Shown here: positions 7,503-16,590 of the stretch, in pieces
Layout of the letters: every line of letters starts with the position of its first letter
How positions within the stretch are numbered: the first letter of the stretch is position 1
Assembly: GCA_039822045.1 (NCBI GenBank)
Contig: JBCBMY010000011.1
Span: 124,001 to 188,000 of the forward strand
DNA: 64,000 nt
From: HLUCCA09 sp039822045
Lineage (GTDB): Bacteria; Pseudomonadota; Alphaproteobacteria; Rhodobacterales; Rhodobacteraceae
Direction of reading: 5' to 3'
The notes under the pieces: model-generated
What the model saw: the letters and a program-made list of their open reading frames with translations, nothing else
Databases searched by the model: none
What the model was told of the DNA's origin: nothing
Translations under genes and position numbers: made by a program

Positions 7503-8858
7503 ATGATCTCTGTGTCGCAACTTGCCCGGCTGGGCCTCTTTGACGCGCGTGTGCCCCGCTACACGAGCTATCCCACGGCCCCCCACTTTTCCGAGGGGGT
7601 GGGGGCTGGCCATGTGGCGGAGTGGCTGTCTGCTGTGACGCCCGGCGCGCGGCTCTCGCTTTATGTGCATATCCCCTTTTGCCGGCGGCTCTGCTGGTTC
7701 TGCGCCTGCCGCACCCAGGGCACGGCGACCGCGGCCCCGGTGGCCGGCTATGTCGAGGTTCTTAAGCACGAACTGGAGATGTTGGCCCGGCATCTGCCGG
7801 CCGGCGTGCGGCTGTCGCAGTTGCATTGGGGCGGCGGCACACCAACGCTCCTGTCGCCCGAGATGATGCTGGATTTGGCATCCGCGATTCGTGTCGCCAT
7901 ACCGCTGGCCGAGGACGCCGAGATCTCGGTCGAGGTGGATCCCAATGAGATCGACGAGGTGCGCCTGGATGCGCTTGCCGAGATCGGGCTGAGCCGGGCG
8001 TCGATCGGAGTGCAGGATTTCGATCCCGAGATTCAGAAGATCATCGGACGCGAGCAGAGCTTCGAGGTGACCGCGGCGGCGGTTGAGGGGCTGCGGGCAC
8101 GGGGCATCACGTCGCTCAACACCGACATCCTGTTCGGCCTGCCCAATCAGAACCGCAAGAAGATCACCGAGAGTGTGCAGAAGCTCCTGTCGCTCTCGCC
8201 CGACCGCGTTGCGCTCTATGGCTATGCGCATGTGCCCTGGATGGCCCGGCGCCAGACGCTCATCCCGTCAGACCTGCTGCCGACGCCGGAGGAGCGATTG
8301 CGCCTGTTCGAGACTGCGCGGCGGCTGTTTCTGTGGGACGATTACGACGAGATCGGCATCGACCATTTCGCCCGCAAAGGCGACAAGATGGCGATTGCCA
8401 TGCGCGAGGGTACCCTGCGGCGCAACTTCCAGGGCTACACCGTGGACGACGGAGAGGCGTTGATCGGTGTGGGCGCCTCTGCGATCTCGCGTTATCCGCA
8501 AGGCTATGCGCAAAACGATCCTGGCACGGGCCGGTATGCCAAGGCGATCGGGACGGGTCAGTTCGCCACGACGCGGGGCCATGCCTTTGCCGGCGAGGAT
8601 CTGGCGCGGGCCCGCTTGATCGAACAGATCATGTGTACGTTCCGGACAGACCGGGCCGAGCTTGAGCGGGATTTCGGCGCCAAGCCGAGTTGGCTCGACG
8701 CCCTCTTTGACGACGCGCGGGCGCAGTTCGGCGAGGTTCTGCGCGCGTGCCCCGGCGGGTTCGAGATCGTGCCCGAAGGCCGCCCGCTCGCCCGCATCGT
8801 TGCGCGCGCGCTCGACGTCTATGCGCTCGACCGCGCAGGCCACAGCCCCGCCATCTGA
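7503..8858 (+). CDS. hemN: Oxygen-independent coproporphyrinogen III oxidase (HemN)
   Basis: A radical-SAM enzyme that converts coproporphyrinogen III to protoporphyrinogen IX without oxygen. It has 451 residues, the length of true HemN. The cluster motif is C60-x3-C64-x2-C67 in HIPFCRRLCWFCACR, and GGGTPT follows at about residues 104-109. The N-terminal VPRYTSYPTAPHF block is typical of HemN rather than HemW. ATG 7503 has GAGAGTAAG upstream. Control by the FNR box in the shared intergenic region fits haem supply for the cbb3 oxidase at low oxygen. Confidence 0.95.
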   Translation: MISVSQLARLGLFDARVPRYTSYPTAPHFSEGVGAGHVAEWLSAVTPGARLSLYVHIPFCRRLCWFCACRTQGTATAAPVAGYVEVLKHELEMLARHLPAGVRLSQLHWGGGTPTLLSPEMMLDLASAIRVAIPLAEDAEISVEVDPNEIDEVRLDALAEIGLSRASIGVQDFDPEIQKIIGREQSFEVTAAAVEGLRARGITSLNTDILFGLPNQNRKKITESVQKLLSLSPDRVALYGYAHVPWMARRQTLIPSDLLPTPEERLRLFETARRLFLWDDYDEIGIDHFARKGDKMAIAMREGTLRRNFQGYTVDDGEALIGVGASAISRYPQGYAQNDPGTGRYAKAIGTGQFATTRGHAFAGEDLARARLIEQIMCTFRTDRAELERDFGAKPSWLDALFDDARAQFGEVLRACPGGFEIVPEGRPLARIVARALDVYALDRAGHSPAI

Positions 8859-8981
8859 TCCTGGCGTCGCGCGCCCGCGTGAGCGGGCGATCCGCCGACG
8901 TCGCTGATTGCCGGTGGACTTATCCCCCGTCCGACCAATGTTGTCCCCAGCTTCCACGCCCTTGGACAACCGGAGGACACT

Positions 8982-9788
8982 TTGGACAAGTATACGGCAA
9001 CGGTGATCGGTGTTTCGCTGCCCGCGCTCGCGTTTGCGATGCTCTATGGAGCGAGCAGCTCTCTCTACGACGTTGCGCCCCCCGTGGCACGCGCCGAAGC
9101 TGCCGTCACCGAAGAAGCAGAGACGGACCCGGCAGAAGACCAGACGGAAGACATTGCCGCTGTTGATGCGGAGACCGAAGAAACTGACGCAGCAGCCCTG
9201 AGCGCCGATCAAGTTGATCCAACGGTTGCCGACGACGCGGACGCGGTCACCGGCGATGCTGGCACGTCGGAGACCGAACCGATGGAAACGGCCGACGCGG
9301 ATGAGGGAGCAAAGGTCGACGAGGTTGAAAGCGATGCCGCGACCGACGACCCCGTTGAGCTGGCAATCGTGGACACAGACGAGATCACGACGGAGTCGGA
9401 CACCGCCGCGGCCGAGGCCCCCACGCCTTACGATGAACCGGCGAGCGCGAGCATTGACCTGGCCGCGATCCGAGAAGCTGGCGACGCACAGGCTGGCTCG
9501 CGCCTGTGGCGTCAATGCTCGGCCTGCCATGTGGCCGATCAGGCGCAGAACCGGGTGGGCCCGCATCTCGTTGACATTATCGGGCGCCCGCAATCTGCCG
9601 TGGATGGTTTTCGCTATTCCGGCGCCTTGCCCACCGATGGTGCATGGACGGTCGAAGAGTTGGACGCGTGGCTCGAAAACCCCCGGGGCTATGCCCAAGG
9701 CACGTCGATGAGCTATCGTGGATTGTCGGACGCCGTAGACCGCGCCGACATCCTCGCCTACCTCGCCGATCTGCAGCTGGGCGACTGA
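8982..9788 (+). CDS. Membrane-anchored cytochrome c with long acidic linker
   Basis: A 268-residue class I cytochrome c. An N-terminal uncleaved membrane anchor (about residues 6-25) is followed by roughly 120 residues rich in Asp, Glu, Ala and Thr with no aromatic core, then a compact haem domain with CSACH (179-183), a VGPHL block and a later Met in GTSMSYRG as the likely axial ligand. The start is a TTG at 8982 with GGAGG five bases upstream; no ATG gives the anchor. The haem domain resembles CycM-type or c552-type electron carriers. It may feed the cbb3 oxidase, but that is inference from proximity. Confidence 0.85.
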   Translation: MDKYTATVIGVSLPALAFAMLYGASSSLYDVAPPVARAEAAVTEEAETDPAEDQTEDIAAVDAETEETDAAALSADQVDPTVADDADAVTGDAGTSETEPMETADADEGAKVDEVESDAATDDPVELAIVDTDEITTESDTAAAEAPTPYDEPASASIDLAAIREAGDAQAGSRLWRQCSACHVADQAQNRVGPHLVDIIGRPQSAVDGFRYSGALPTDGAWTVEELDAWLENPRGYAQGTSMSYRGLSDAVDRADILAYLADLQLGD

Positions 9789-9909
9789 CCTCGCGCATGT
9801 GCTCTGCACGCACGCGTCGCACGTGACGTCATTGCAAATTGCAACGAATTGGCTCGACGTTAGGTAGAGGAGATGGTATCGGATCCACTCCTTGGCGAGG
9901 GAACTGAAC

Positions 9910-10527
9910 ATGCAGGGCACCATCAGGCGTGTCGCGCAGGCGGCGGCGATCGCGGTGGCGTTGGGAGCCGCGGCCCCGGCGTCGGCTGTGACGGTGAATT
10001 TCGACAGCGACGACCAGCCTGACTTCTTCGACGGGTTCCTGAACCCCGGCGACCAGGCGACGGATGGCGGGGTAACGGTCACCTTCTCCAACATCGTCCC
10101 CTCCAACGGCAACGGCCAGAACCGTGCGCGAGTTGACGACGACGGACTCTTTTTTGGCACGCGCACCAACCGCGCCTATGCGGTCTCCTTCGACCTCGCA
10201 TTCAGCCGGGACGTCATTATCACCGGGTACGACATCGACTTTGAGAGATCGCGCGGCGCAGCGTTTGTAATCTCAGGCGCAAACGGCGTGTCGGGGAGCA
10301 ATACCTTCAGTCAAACCGGGAACTTTGCGTTCGATATGGGGACGATTCCAGTCTTCCTGGCGGGCGAGACCTACACGCTGACCCACACCGGGCTCACCGG
10401 GAACGAGCTCTCGCAGATCGATGAGTTCGAAGTGGAATTCGTCCAGCCCATTCCTTTGCCCGCGGCGCTGCCGGCTCTGGCCGTCGCATTCGGAGCACTG
10501 GCCCTGTTTCGGCGCCGGCGGGCATAG
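9910..10527 (+). CDS. VPLPA-CTERM sorting domain protein
   Basis: A secreted protein of 205 residues. It has a signal peptide (AAAIAVALGAAAPASAVTV), a beta-rich body, and a C-terminal tripartite sorting signal: PIPLPAALPALAVAFGALA followed by RRRRA. This is the VPLPA-CTERM form of the exosortase/rhombosortase-type signals found in Rhodobacterales. ATG 9910 is chosen over the TTG at 9892 because GAGGGAA lies seven bases upstream. Its sortase is not in the window. The function of the body is unknown. Confidence 0.85.
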   Translation: MQGTIRRVAQAAAIAVALGAAAPASAVTVNFDSDDQPDFFDGFLNPGDQATDGGVTVTFSNIVPSNGNGQNRARVDDDGLFFGTRTNRAYAVSFDLAFSRDVIITGYDIDFERSRGAAFVISGANGVSGSNTFSQTGNFAFDMGTIPVFLAGETYTLTHTGLTGNELSQIDEFEVEFVQPIPLPAALPALAVAFGALALFRRRRA

Positions 10528-10563
10528 GCAGCACGCAGGCACCGCCCCAGCCGCTCGCCAACC

Positions 10564-10597
10564 AAAGAAGGCGCCCAGATCCCTGGGCGCCTTCTTT
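10564..10597. terminator. Bidirectional intrinsic terminator
   Basis: A perfect 15-bp stem, AAAGAAGGCGCCCAG (10564-10578) with CTGGGCGCCTTCTTT (10583-10597) and loop ATCC, lies between two convergent genes. T-rich ends on both strands make it a two-way terminator. Confidence 0.92.
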
Positions 10598-10617
10598 GTC
10601 TCAATAGCGCGCGGACC

Positions 10618-12783
10618 CTACTCGATCGTCCCGATAGAGAAGAAGAGCGTTTCGCCGGAATGGTCGTCGACGCCGTCATTGTCGGTCGACACCCAGGCCG
10701 TTCCGTCCTCGAAGATCGCGAGGCCTTCGACCTTGTCCTGCACGTAGCCGTTGAGGCTCATGAGGTCGGCCAGCAGGTCGCGCACTTCCTCTTTCTCGAC
10801 CACCGGGATGTCTTCGCCATCAAGCGGCGCAGGCACCATCTGGTCGGCGGACACGCGGTAGATCTTCTTGGTTACCGCGCGGTCAGCGATCTGGTTGTCG
10901 CGTTCGATGATGTAGATCTGGTCGCCATGGGCCACGATCTCGCTGAGGCCCACCCACCCGGTCTCGGGGTCGGCCTTGGGGTAGAGAACGGCGCCCCACT
11001 CCTCGGTCTCGGTGTTGTAGGCCACGAGCTTGACGTGGTTCTCAGGGTCATTGGCCCATTCGCGCTGAACGGCCATCCAGAGCGTGTCGCCCACCTTGGT
11101 GATGCCCTCGAAGCCAAAGCGGCGCTCGACAGCCATCAGTTCGGGCGGCAGACCGATCTCGTCTTCGATCTCTCCCTCGGCGTTCACATGGTAAAGCGCG
11201 TGGGGAATAACGCGGTCGGTGCGGCCCTCGGACGACAGCCAGAAGCCGCCTTCGCCATCGAGCGTGATGCCCTCAAGGTCGAGCTTCTGAGCGGGCGCGC
11301 CGTTGCGGGTCACCCGGGTCACGCCCACGATGGCCGCGGGCGTCTGGCTGACGTCCACTTCGAAGATCGACGGCTGCATGCCGTAGAAGCTGTCATTGAC
11401 GAAATAGACGGTGGAGCCCTCGCCGGCGACCATGCCGGAATTGGCGCCCCAGCCGACAGGCGCGCCGTCTTCAGTAAGCCCGGCCGAGGTGAGTTGCGGG
11501 TAGGACGGCGCCCCTTCGCCAAACTCGAAGATCATGACGTGGGATCGCGTGCCACCATCCTCGATCAGATCCACTTCGTTGGCGACGACGAGAAGGTTCC
11601 GATCCGGCACCGCCACCGCGCCCTCGGGCCCGATGCCCGACGGCAGAATCTGCGCCAGAACGGGCGCGCTCGGAACCGTCATGTCGTAGACGCCGACGAG
11701 CGAGGAGCGCTCTGCGAGGAGGAACACCATCGGCGTGCCGCCGATCGTGGCAAACTCCATGCCCTCGGGCTCGACGCCTTTGTTGCCGGACCGCTCCTCG
11801 GGATAGTGGCCCGCCTCGATGACGGCGTACTCAAATGCAAGGCCGCTCTCGTAGATCTCGGTACCGTCCTTGTTGAAGACCGTAAAGCCGCGGGAGCCGC
11901 CATCCATGTCGCCTTCGTTGGCGATCACGATGTGGTCGTCGTCGATCCACTGCACCGCGTCGGGCTCACGGGAGACGTCGGTCAGCGTATCGGTGAAGAG
12001 AAGCGCTCCCTCTTCCTCGGTGTCGACACCTTCGAGCGTCACGGCGCCGGCGGAGAAGTGGTTCACCACCTCGCCTGCGCTGTCGAGGATCACGATGTGG
12101 TTGTTTTCCTGAAGCGTGACAGCGATTTCGCCGGCGGGCGAAACGTCAACGAACTCGGGCTCGGGGTCATCGGCGCCCACGTCGGCGAGGCCCGCAACAT
12201 CGGCCATAATCATACCGTCGCAATCCATGGTGCCGTCGGTCAGCGGCACGATAGCGACGTAGCCGCCGGGCATCTGGCCGACGCGGCCATCGCCAAGGTC
12301 TTCGTCCCGCTCGTTCTCGATGGCGACGACCACGAGGGAGCCGTCGGGCGCCACGGCGGTGGAATCGGGCTGGCCACCGAGGTCGCAGTCGGCCGCAAGC
12401 TCGCCCGTCGACAGGTCGTAATGGGCCAGGTGGCCGGAGGGCTCTGTGTAGCTCTCAGATGTATTGATACCGACGAACACCGTGTTGCCGAGGGCCGATA
12501 CGGCTGTGGGCTCACCATCCAGTTCAATCGTTCCGCCCGGCTGGGGGTTCGCAGGATCAGAGATGTCGATCATGCCGATCACGCCCAGCGGGCTATCGGA
12601 ATAGACGAGCGTCATGCCGTCTTCGGTGACCGTGATGATCTCCGACGAGCTTTCCTCTCCGGCCGCATCGCCATTGTTGAGGTAGGTGCCGAAGCTCGCG
12701 ATCCGGTTAAAGCTCATGTCCTGTGCCAGAGCGCCGGTTGCGATCAACGCCAGCGCGGAGCTGGCGAGACGGGTTTTTTTCAT
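10618..12783 (-). CDS. Secreted esterase-like activity of phytase family protein
   Basis: A 721-residue exported protein of the beta-propeller esterase-like phytase family (PF13449 type). ATG 12783 (MKKTRLASSALALIATGALAQ) gives a clean signal peptide, while the upstream extension does not. The body has repeated beta-propeller-like blades, for example LDLEGITLDGEGGFWLSSEG and FEGITKVGDTLWMAVQ, and a conserved VEPEGMEF segment. Family members are extracellular or periplasmic and the real substrate is often unknown. The gene is monocistronic and ends at a strong terminator. A possible PhoB-like direct repeat lies upstream. Confidence 0.85.
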   Translation of the reverse strand: MKKTRLASSALALIATGALAQDMSFNRIASFGTYLNNGDAAGEESSSEIITVTEDGMTLVYSDSPLGVIGMIDISDPANPQPGGTIELDGEPTAVSALGNTVFVGINTSESYTEPSGHLAHYDLSTGELAADCDLGGQPDSTAVAPDGSLVVVAIENERDEDLGDGRVGQMPGGYVAIVPLTDGTMDCDGMIMADVAGLADVGADDPEPEFVDVSPAGEIAVTLQENNHIVILDSAGEVVNHFSAGAVTLEGVDTEEEGALLFTDTLTDVSREPDAVQWIDDDHIVIANEGDMDGGSRGFTVFNKDGTEIYESGLAFEYAVIEAGHYPEERSGNKGVEPEGMEFATIGGTPMVFLLAERSSLVGVYDMTVPSAPVLAQILPSGIGPEGAVAVPDRNLLVVANEVDLIEDGGTRSHVMIFEFGEGAPSYPQLTSAGLTEDGAPVGWGANSGMVAGEGSTVYFVNDSFYGMQPSIFEVDVSQTPAAIVGVTRVTRNGAPAQKLDLEGITLDGEGGFWLSSEGRTDRVIPHALYHVNAEGEIEDEIGLPPELMAVERRFGFEGITKVGDTLWMAVQREWANDPENHVKLVAYNTETEEWGAVLYPKADPETGWVGLSEIVAHGDQIYIIERDNQIADRAVTKKIYRVSADQMVPAPLDGEDIPVVEKEEVRDLLADLMSLNGYVQDKVEGLAIFEDGTAWVSTDNDGVDDHSGETLFFSIGTIE

Positions 12784-12838
12784 GGTGTCCCCCGGTTGCG
12801 TATACAGCGGCACACTTGGCGTTCGGCAGCGACACCGA

Positions 12839-12855
12839 CGTAACACTCTCGTAAC
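12839..12855 (-). promoter_or_regulatory. 11-bp-spaced direct repeat, possible PhoB-like site
   Basis: On the minus strand GTTACG-N5-GTTACG gives two direct repeats exactly 11 bp apart, the period of PhoB half-sites. It is about 55 bp upstream of the phytase-family ATG. The match to the TGTCA core is only partial (TGTTA, CGTTA). Confidence 0.35.
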
Positions 12856-12972
12856 GGATTTATGAAAGCGACCGCCGGTCGGTCATTGCGGGCTGGCGCG
12901 TCCAAGCGGGCGCGATCTCACCGAACTTGATCGACCCATCCGCCGCCCTGCCCCGCAAGACGCCCCGCAGGA

Positions 12973-13998
12973 TCACGGCGCGATCAACACCTTACTGTCC
13001 TTTTCGCCATAGGCCGCCGGAAGCTGGGCCATCGCATCGGCGAGCGGGATTGTCGCGCTGATCTCAGTCTTCCACGTGCCCTTGGCAAATCGGTCCTGCA
13101 CCCGGGCGATGACGCTGCCTACGCCGTCGCGCGGCATGTCGGTGAACCATGACGTCAGCCAGAAGCCCTCGATCCGCTTCCCCGCAAAGATGAACTGGGC
13201 CATCTGGTCCAGCACCGGAGGATCGCTCGACAGGCGGCCATAGCAAACCCAGCGCGCCCCTTTTGGCATGGCGAAAAAGACCTCGGCCGACGCCGGCCCG
13301 GCGACGGCGTCGAGGAGGATTGTGGGTGCGTGCGCCTCCATCGCGGCGGCCAGGCGCGCGGCATAGCCGGGCGCGTCCGTTGCCAGGACGTCGACCGCCC
13401 CAAGGGCCGTGAGCGCGGGGGCGGCTGCGCTGCGGCGAATATGGGCGATGCACGGGACACCTTCATCGCGGCCGAGCGCGATCAGGAATTTGCCGAGCTG
13501 CGAGGCGGCGGCCGTCGCAACGAAGCTCTTTGCTCCGGCGGCACGGACCACCTCGAACATGGCCGCAGCGGTGATCGGGTTGACGATAAGGCCGGCCGCA
13601 TCGTCATCGCTCACGTCGGGACGCACCGGAATGAGGCCGTCGGCGCGGGTTAGGGCATAGTCCGCCCAGGTGCCCGTGCCCGACCCGAAGAACGACACCC
13701 GGCTGCCCACAAGCGGCGTTTCGCCGGCAACCACGGTGCCCGTGCCCTCGAACCCGGCCGCGATGCCCTGCTGCCGCGCCTGCCCGTAGATGCCCTTGAT
13801 GAAGGCGACGTCGGAGGGGTTCACCGCCGCACGGGACACCCGGATCAGCGCTTCGCCCGGTCCCGGCTGCGGCACCGGCACGTCCTCGCGGTAGGCCAGA
13901 TAGGGGACGAGATCCGAGAGCACCTGCCCACTGGGGTCGTCGCCAAAGCCGTCGTGGAGCTGAACCAGTGCGCGCATGGTTTCGGGAATGTCGGTCAC
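12973..13998 (-). CDS. Zinc-binding/quinone oxidoreductase-type MDR dehydrogenase
   Basis: A medium-chain dehydrogenase/reductase of 341 residues with an N-terminal GroES-like fold (PQPGPGEALIRVSRAAVNPSD) and a C-terminal Rossmann domain. No catalytic-zinc cysteine cluster is visible, so it is more likely a zinc-free quinone/enoyl reductase type. The start is set at GTG 13998 (VTDIPETMRAL) because GGAGGAG lies seven bases upstream, whereas the TTG at 14022 would place that ribosome site inside the gene. It is divergent from the methyltransferase gene at 14066. The substrate is unknown. Confidence 0.8.
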   Translation of the reverse strand: MTDIPETMRALVQLHDGFGDDPSGQVLSDLVPYLAYREDVPVPQPGPGEALIRVSRAAVNPSDVAFIKGIYGQARQQGIAAGFEGTGTVVAGETPLVGSRVSFFGSGTGTWADYALTRADGLIPVRPDVSDDDAAGLIVNPITAAAMFEVVRAAGAKSFVATAAASQLGKFLIALGRDEGVPCIAHIRRSAAAPALTALGAVDVLATDAPGYAARLAAAMEAHAPTILLDAVAGPASAEVFFAMPKGARWVCYGRLSSDPPVLDQMAQFIFAGKRIEGFWLTSWFTDMPRDGVGSVIARVQDRFAKGTWKTEISATIPLADAMAQLPAAYGEKDSKVLIAP

Positions 13999-14065
13999 GG
14001 CTTGGCTCCTCCGGTTGCCCAAGGCAGGTGTAGCGGCGCGCGGGGTGCGCTGCTAGCCTCGCGCC

Positions 14066-14752
14066 ATGGACATCAGCCGCCCCTTTCTGGACACCACGGA
14101 TGCACTTGCGCAAATGCTCGGTCCGCTTGCCGGGCGAACGGCGGTCGATCTGGGCGCCGGAAGCGGCGGAGCCACCCGTGCCCTGGCCGCGTTGGGCGCT
14201 CGGGCTATCGGCGTCGAACCGAATGCCGAGGCGCGCAGGCAGGCAGAGGCCGAAGGCGGCGGCCCGACCTACCGCGACGGGACGGGCGCTGCCTCAGGTC
14301 TGCCCGACCGTTGCGCCGATCTCGTCCTCTTCTCCATGAGCCTGCACCATTGCCCGGATATGGGCGCGGCCCTGAACGAAGCCCTCCGGGTTCTCAGACC
14401 CGGTGGCCACTTGGCCGTTTTGGAGCCTGAGGCGGGCGATCCGCTCTGGCCCGTCGTCCGATGGATCGACGACGAGACAGCCGTCTATGCCGAGGCGCAG
14501 ACAGCGCTAGAGGCCGTGGCCGCATCCGGTCGGCTCGAGGGACGCCGCACCCTGCACTATGCGGTGAAAGACCGGACCGAAAGCGCAGAGGCCCTGATCG
14601 ATCTGATGATCTCAGTCGACCCGTCGCGCGCCGTCGCGGAGGACGCGCGACGCAAAGTGGGCGCGGCGTTCGCCGCGGCGCGACAGGAGGACGACAAGGG
14701 CGGCTTCATCCCCTACTGGCTGCGCCTCGACGTGTTCGACGCAAGAGCCTAG
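14066..14752 (+). CDS. Class I SAM-dependent methyltransferase
   Basis: A 228-residue Rossmann-fold methyltransferase. Motif I is VDLGAGSGGATRALA (SAM binding) and the acidic motif II residue is in IGVEPN. A methyltransferase-11 style LRVLRPGGHLAVLEPE motif follows. No transmembrane span or extra domain is visible. A GTG-started hydrolase gene begins 29 bp downstream on the same strand and they may be co-transcribed. The substrate cannot be inferred. Confidence 0.85.
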   Translation: MDISRPFLDTTDALAQMLGPLAGRTAVDLGAGSGGATRALAALGARAIGVEPNAEARRQAEAEGGGPTYRDGTGAASGLPDRCADLVLFSMSLHHCPDMGAALNEALRVLRPGGHLAVLEPEAGDPLWPVVRWIDDETAVYAEAQTALEAVAASGRLEGRRTLHYAVKDRTESAEALIDLMISVDPSRAVAEDARRKVGAAFAAARQEDDKGGFIPYWLRLDVFDARA

Positions 14753-14781
14753 CCCTTCGTAGCAGCGGAAAGAGAGGGCGC

Positions 14782-15579
14782 GTGGCGAACCCGACGGACT
14801 ACGACAACGCCGACTTCATCCCGGGCGGGCCGGGTTATTTCGCACGATGGCAGGCCGATGCGGACGCCTTCCGCGCGGCGCGGGAGGGCGACCGTCTGGA
14901 CCTTCCCTATGGCGATCACCCGCGAGAGGCGTTCGATCTGTTCCTGCCCGCCAGCGCACCCGAGGGGCTCTTCGTCTTTATCCATGGCGGCTTTTGGCGG
15001 TTGGGCCATCGGGACGGCTGGTCGCAATTTGCCGCCGGGGCGCTGGCACGGCACTGGGCGGTGGCGCTTCCCTCCTATCCGCTCTGCCCCGAGGTCCGGA
15101 TCGCCGACATCACGAGGTCAATCGCCCGAGCCCTGCCCGCGATGGCGGCCGAGGTCGCCGGACCGATCATCGTGACCGGCCATTCCGCGGGTGGACACCT
15201 GTCGCTTCGCATGCTCGATCCTGCTGTGGGCTTGCCCAGCGCGGTAACAGAGCGTGTGGCGGCCGTGCTGTCGATCTCACCGCTTTCGGATCTCGCGCCG
15301 CTGCAGGAGATGCCGATGAACGCCGATCTCAGGATTGACGCCACAGAAGCGGCTGCCGAAAGCCCCGTCCACCAGCCCGAGCCCGCGGTCCCGGTGCTGA
15401 TCGAAGTGGGCGCCAACGAGCGGCCAGCCTTCATCGACCAGGCGCGCTGGATGGCCGGAGCCTGGCCTCGAGCAAACCTGACCATTGTGGACGGAACCCA
15501 CCATTTCGACGTCATCGACGCTCTGCGCTATCCGGACAGCGCCATGATGCAGCGCCTTTTTGCGCGCCTCGAGGCCTAG
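14782..15579 (+). CDS. Alpha/beta hydrolase, kynurenine-formamidase-like
   Basis: A 265-residue alpha/beta hydrolase. It has the oxyanion motif HGGFW, the nucleophile elbow GHSAGG and a C-terminal catalytic His in GTHHFD, the layout of bacterial arylformamidase-like esterases. The start is GTG 14782 with AGAGAGGG upstream; the longer open frame overlaps the methyltransferase gene in another frame and is not conserved in character. No tryptophan-catabolic genes lie nearby, so kynurenine as substrate is uncertain. Confidence 0.8.
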   Translation: MANPTDYDNADFIPGGPGYFARWQADADAFRAAREGDRLDLPYGDHPREAFDLFLPASAPEGLFVFIHGGFWRLGHRDGWSQFAAGALARHWAVALPSYPLCPEVRIADITRSIARALPAMAAEVAGPIIVTGHSAGGHLSLRMLDPAVGLPSAVTERVAAVLSISPLSDLAPLQEMPMNADLRIDATEAAAESPVHQPEPAVPVLIEVGANERPAFIDQARWMAGAWPRANLTIVDGTHHFDVIDALRYPDSAMMQRLFARLEA

Positions 15580-15597
15580 GGGCGGGCGCGACCGAAT

Positions 15598-16590
15598 TCA
15601 GCCAAAGCGCGCCGCCCAGGCTGGAAAAACATCGCCAGGCTCGGGGCGCGCCAGGTAGATCCCGCGGGCGATGGCGCGAGACAGGCAGCAGGCGGCTGCG
15701 TGGCCGAGATGGGCGAGCCCGCGCTGCCCATCGGGAGCCGGCGCGCGGCCCGTCGACACGGCGAAGACGAGGTCGCCGTCGAGCGGCAGGTGCGCGGGCC
15801 AGACGGCCCGAGCGATGCCATCGTGGGCCGCAATCGCGATACGCTGGGCCTCGGCCTTGGTCAGCGCGGCATCGGTGGCGACAATCGCGATGGTTGTGGA
15901 GGTCATAGGTGTGAGCGTTTTCAAGGGGGGCGCGTCCCCGGTCGCGGGAGGCGTGCCGGGGCCGAGGCCGCCGAACTCGCCATCGACCTCCTCAGCCCAG
16001 GCGCGAAACTCTGGCCCGTTCCCCATCAGAACAGATCCCACGGGATTGGCCGCGGCGATCGCGCCAACCGTGTGGCCACTTCGAAGAACGGCCGACGCCG
16101 AACCGAGCCCGCCCTTCAGGCCGGCGCTGAGCGCCCCGGTTCCGGCGCCCTCCGTGCCAAGCGCAAAGTCCTCGGCTGCAGCATCAAATGCGGCACGGCC
16201 CAGCGCGGCATAGGGGCTCTCGCGCCACGCCTTGTCTCCCCCGTTGCCGAGATCGTAGAGGATCGCCGCCGGCACGATGGGAATAGGCCCGCCAGAGGTC
16301 GGGAAGCCGCGCCCTGCCGCCCGGAGCGCCGGCATCACGCCGCTTGCCGCGTCAAGCCCGAAGGCCGAGCCGCCGGAAAGGACGACCGCGTCCACACCTT
16401 GTACCAGTCGGTCGGGAGCCAGCAGGTCGGTCTCACGCGTGCCGGGCGCGCCCCCCATCACATGCACGGCAGCGGTGAGCGGTGCATCCGAGGTCACAAC
16501 CGTCACTCCGGTTCGCACATGCGCATCCGAGGCATTCCCGACACGAATGCCGGCCACATCGGTGATCAGGTTGCGCGGACCGGGCCTCAT
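15598..16590 (-). CDS. P1 family peptidase (S58, DmpA-like N-terminal nucleophile)
   Basis: A 330-residue member of the P1/S58 peptidase family, self-processing aminopeptidases of the DmpA and BapA type. It starts with NLITDVAGIRVGNASDAHV and has GLKGGLGSASAV and a DAALTKAEAQRIAIAAHDGIARAV block typical of the family. ATG 16590 overlaps the stop of the upstream gene by 4 nt (ATGA), which fixes the start. It is the last gene of an aldehyde dehydrogenase-SDR-small protein-peptidase operon. Beta-peptide or D-amino-amide substrates are possible from the family, not shown. Confidence 0.85.
   Translation of the reverse strand: MRPGPRNLITDVAGIRVGNASDAHVRTGVTVVTSDAPLTAAVHVMGGAPGTRETDLLAPDRLVQGVDAVVLSGGSAFGLDAASGVMPALRAAGRGFPTSGGPIPIVPAAILYDLGNGGDKAWRESPYAALGRAAFDAAAEDFALGTEGAGTGALSAGLKGGLGSASAVLRSGHTVGAIAAANPVGSVLMGNGPEFRAWAEEVDGEFGGLGPGTPPATGDAPPLKTLTPMTSTTIAIVATDAALTKAEAQRIAIAAHDGIARAVWPAHLPLDGDLVFAVSTGRAPAPDGQRGLAHLGHAAACCLSRAIARGIYLARPEPGDVFPAWAARFG

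Noticed and set aside
10660..12843. 727-codon plus-strand open frame opposite the phytase-family gene
   Set aside because: The minus-strand product has a signal peptide, blades and a terminator; the plus frame has none and starts inside the terminator side of the convergent gene.
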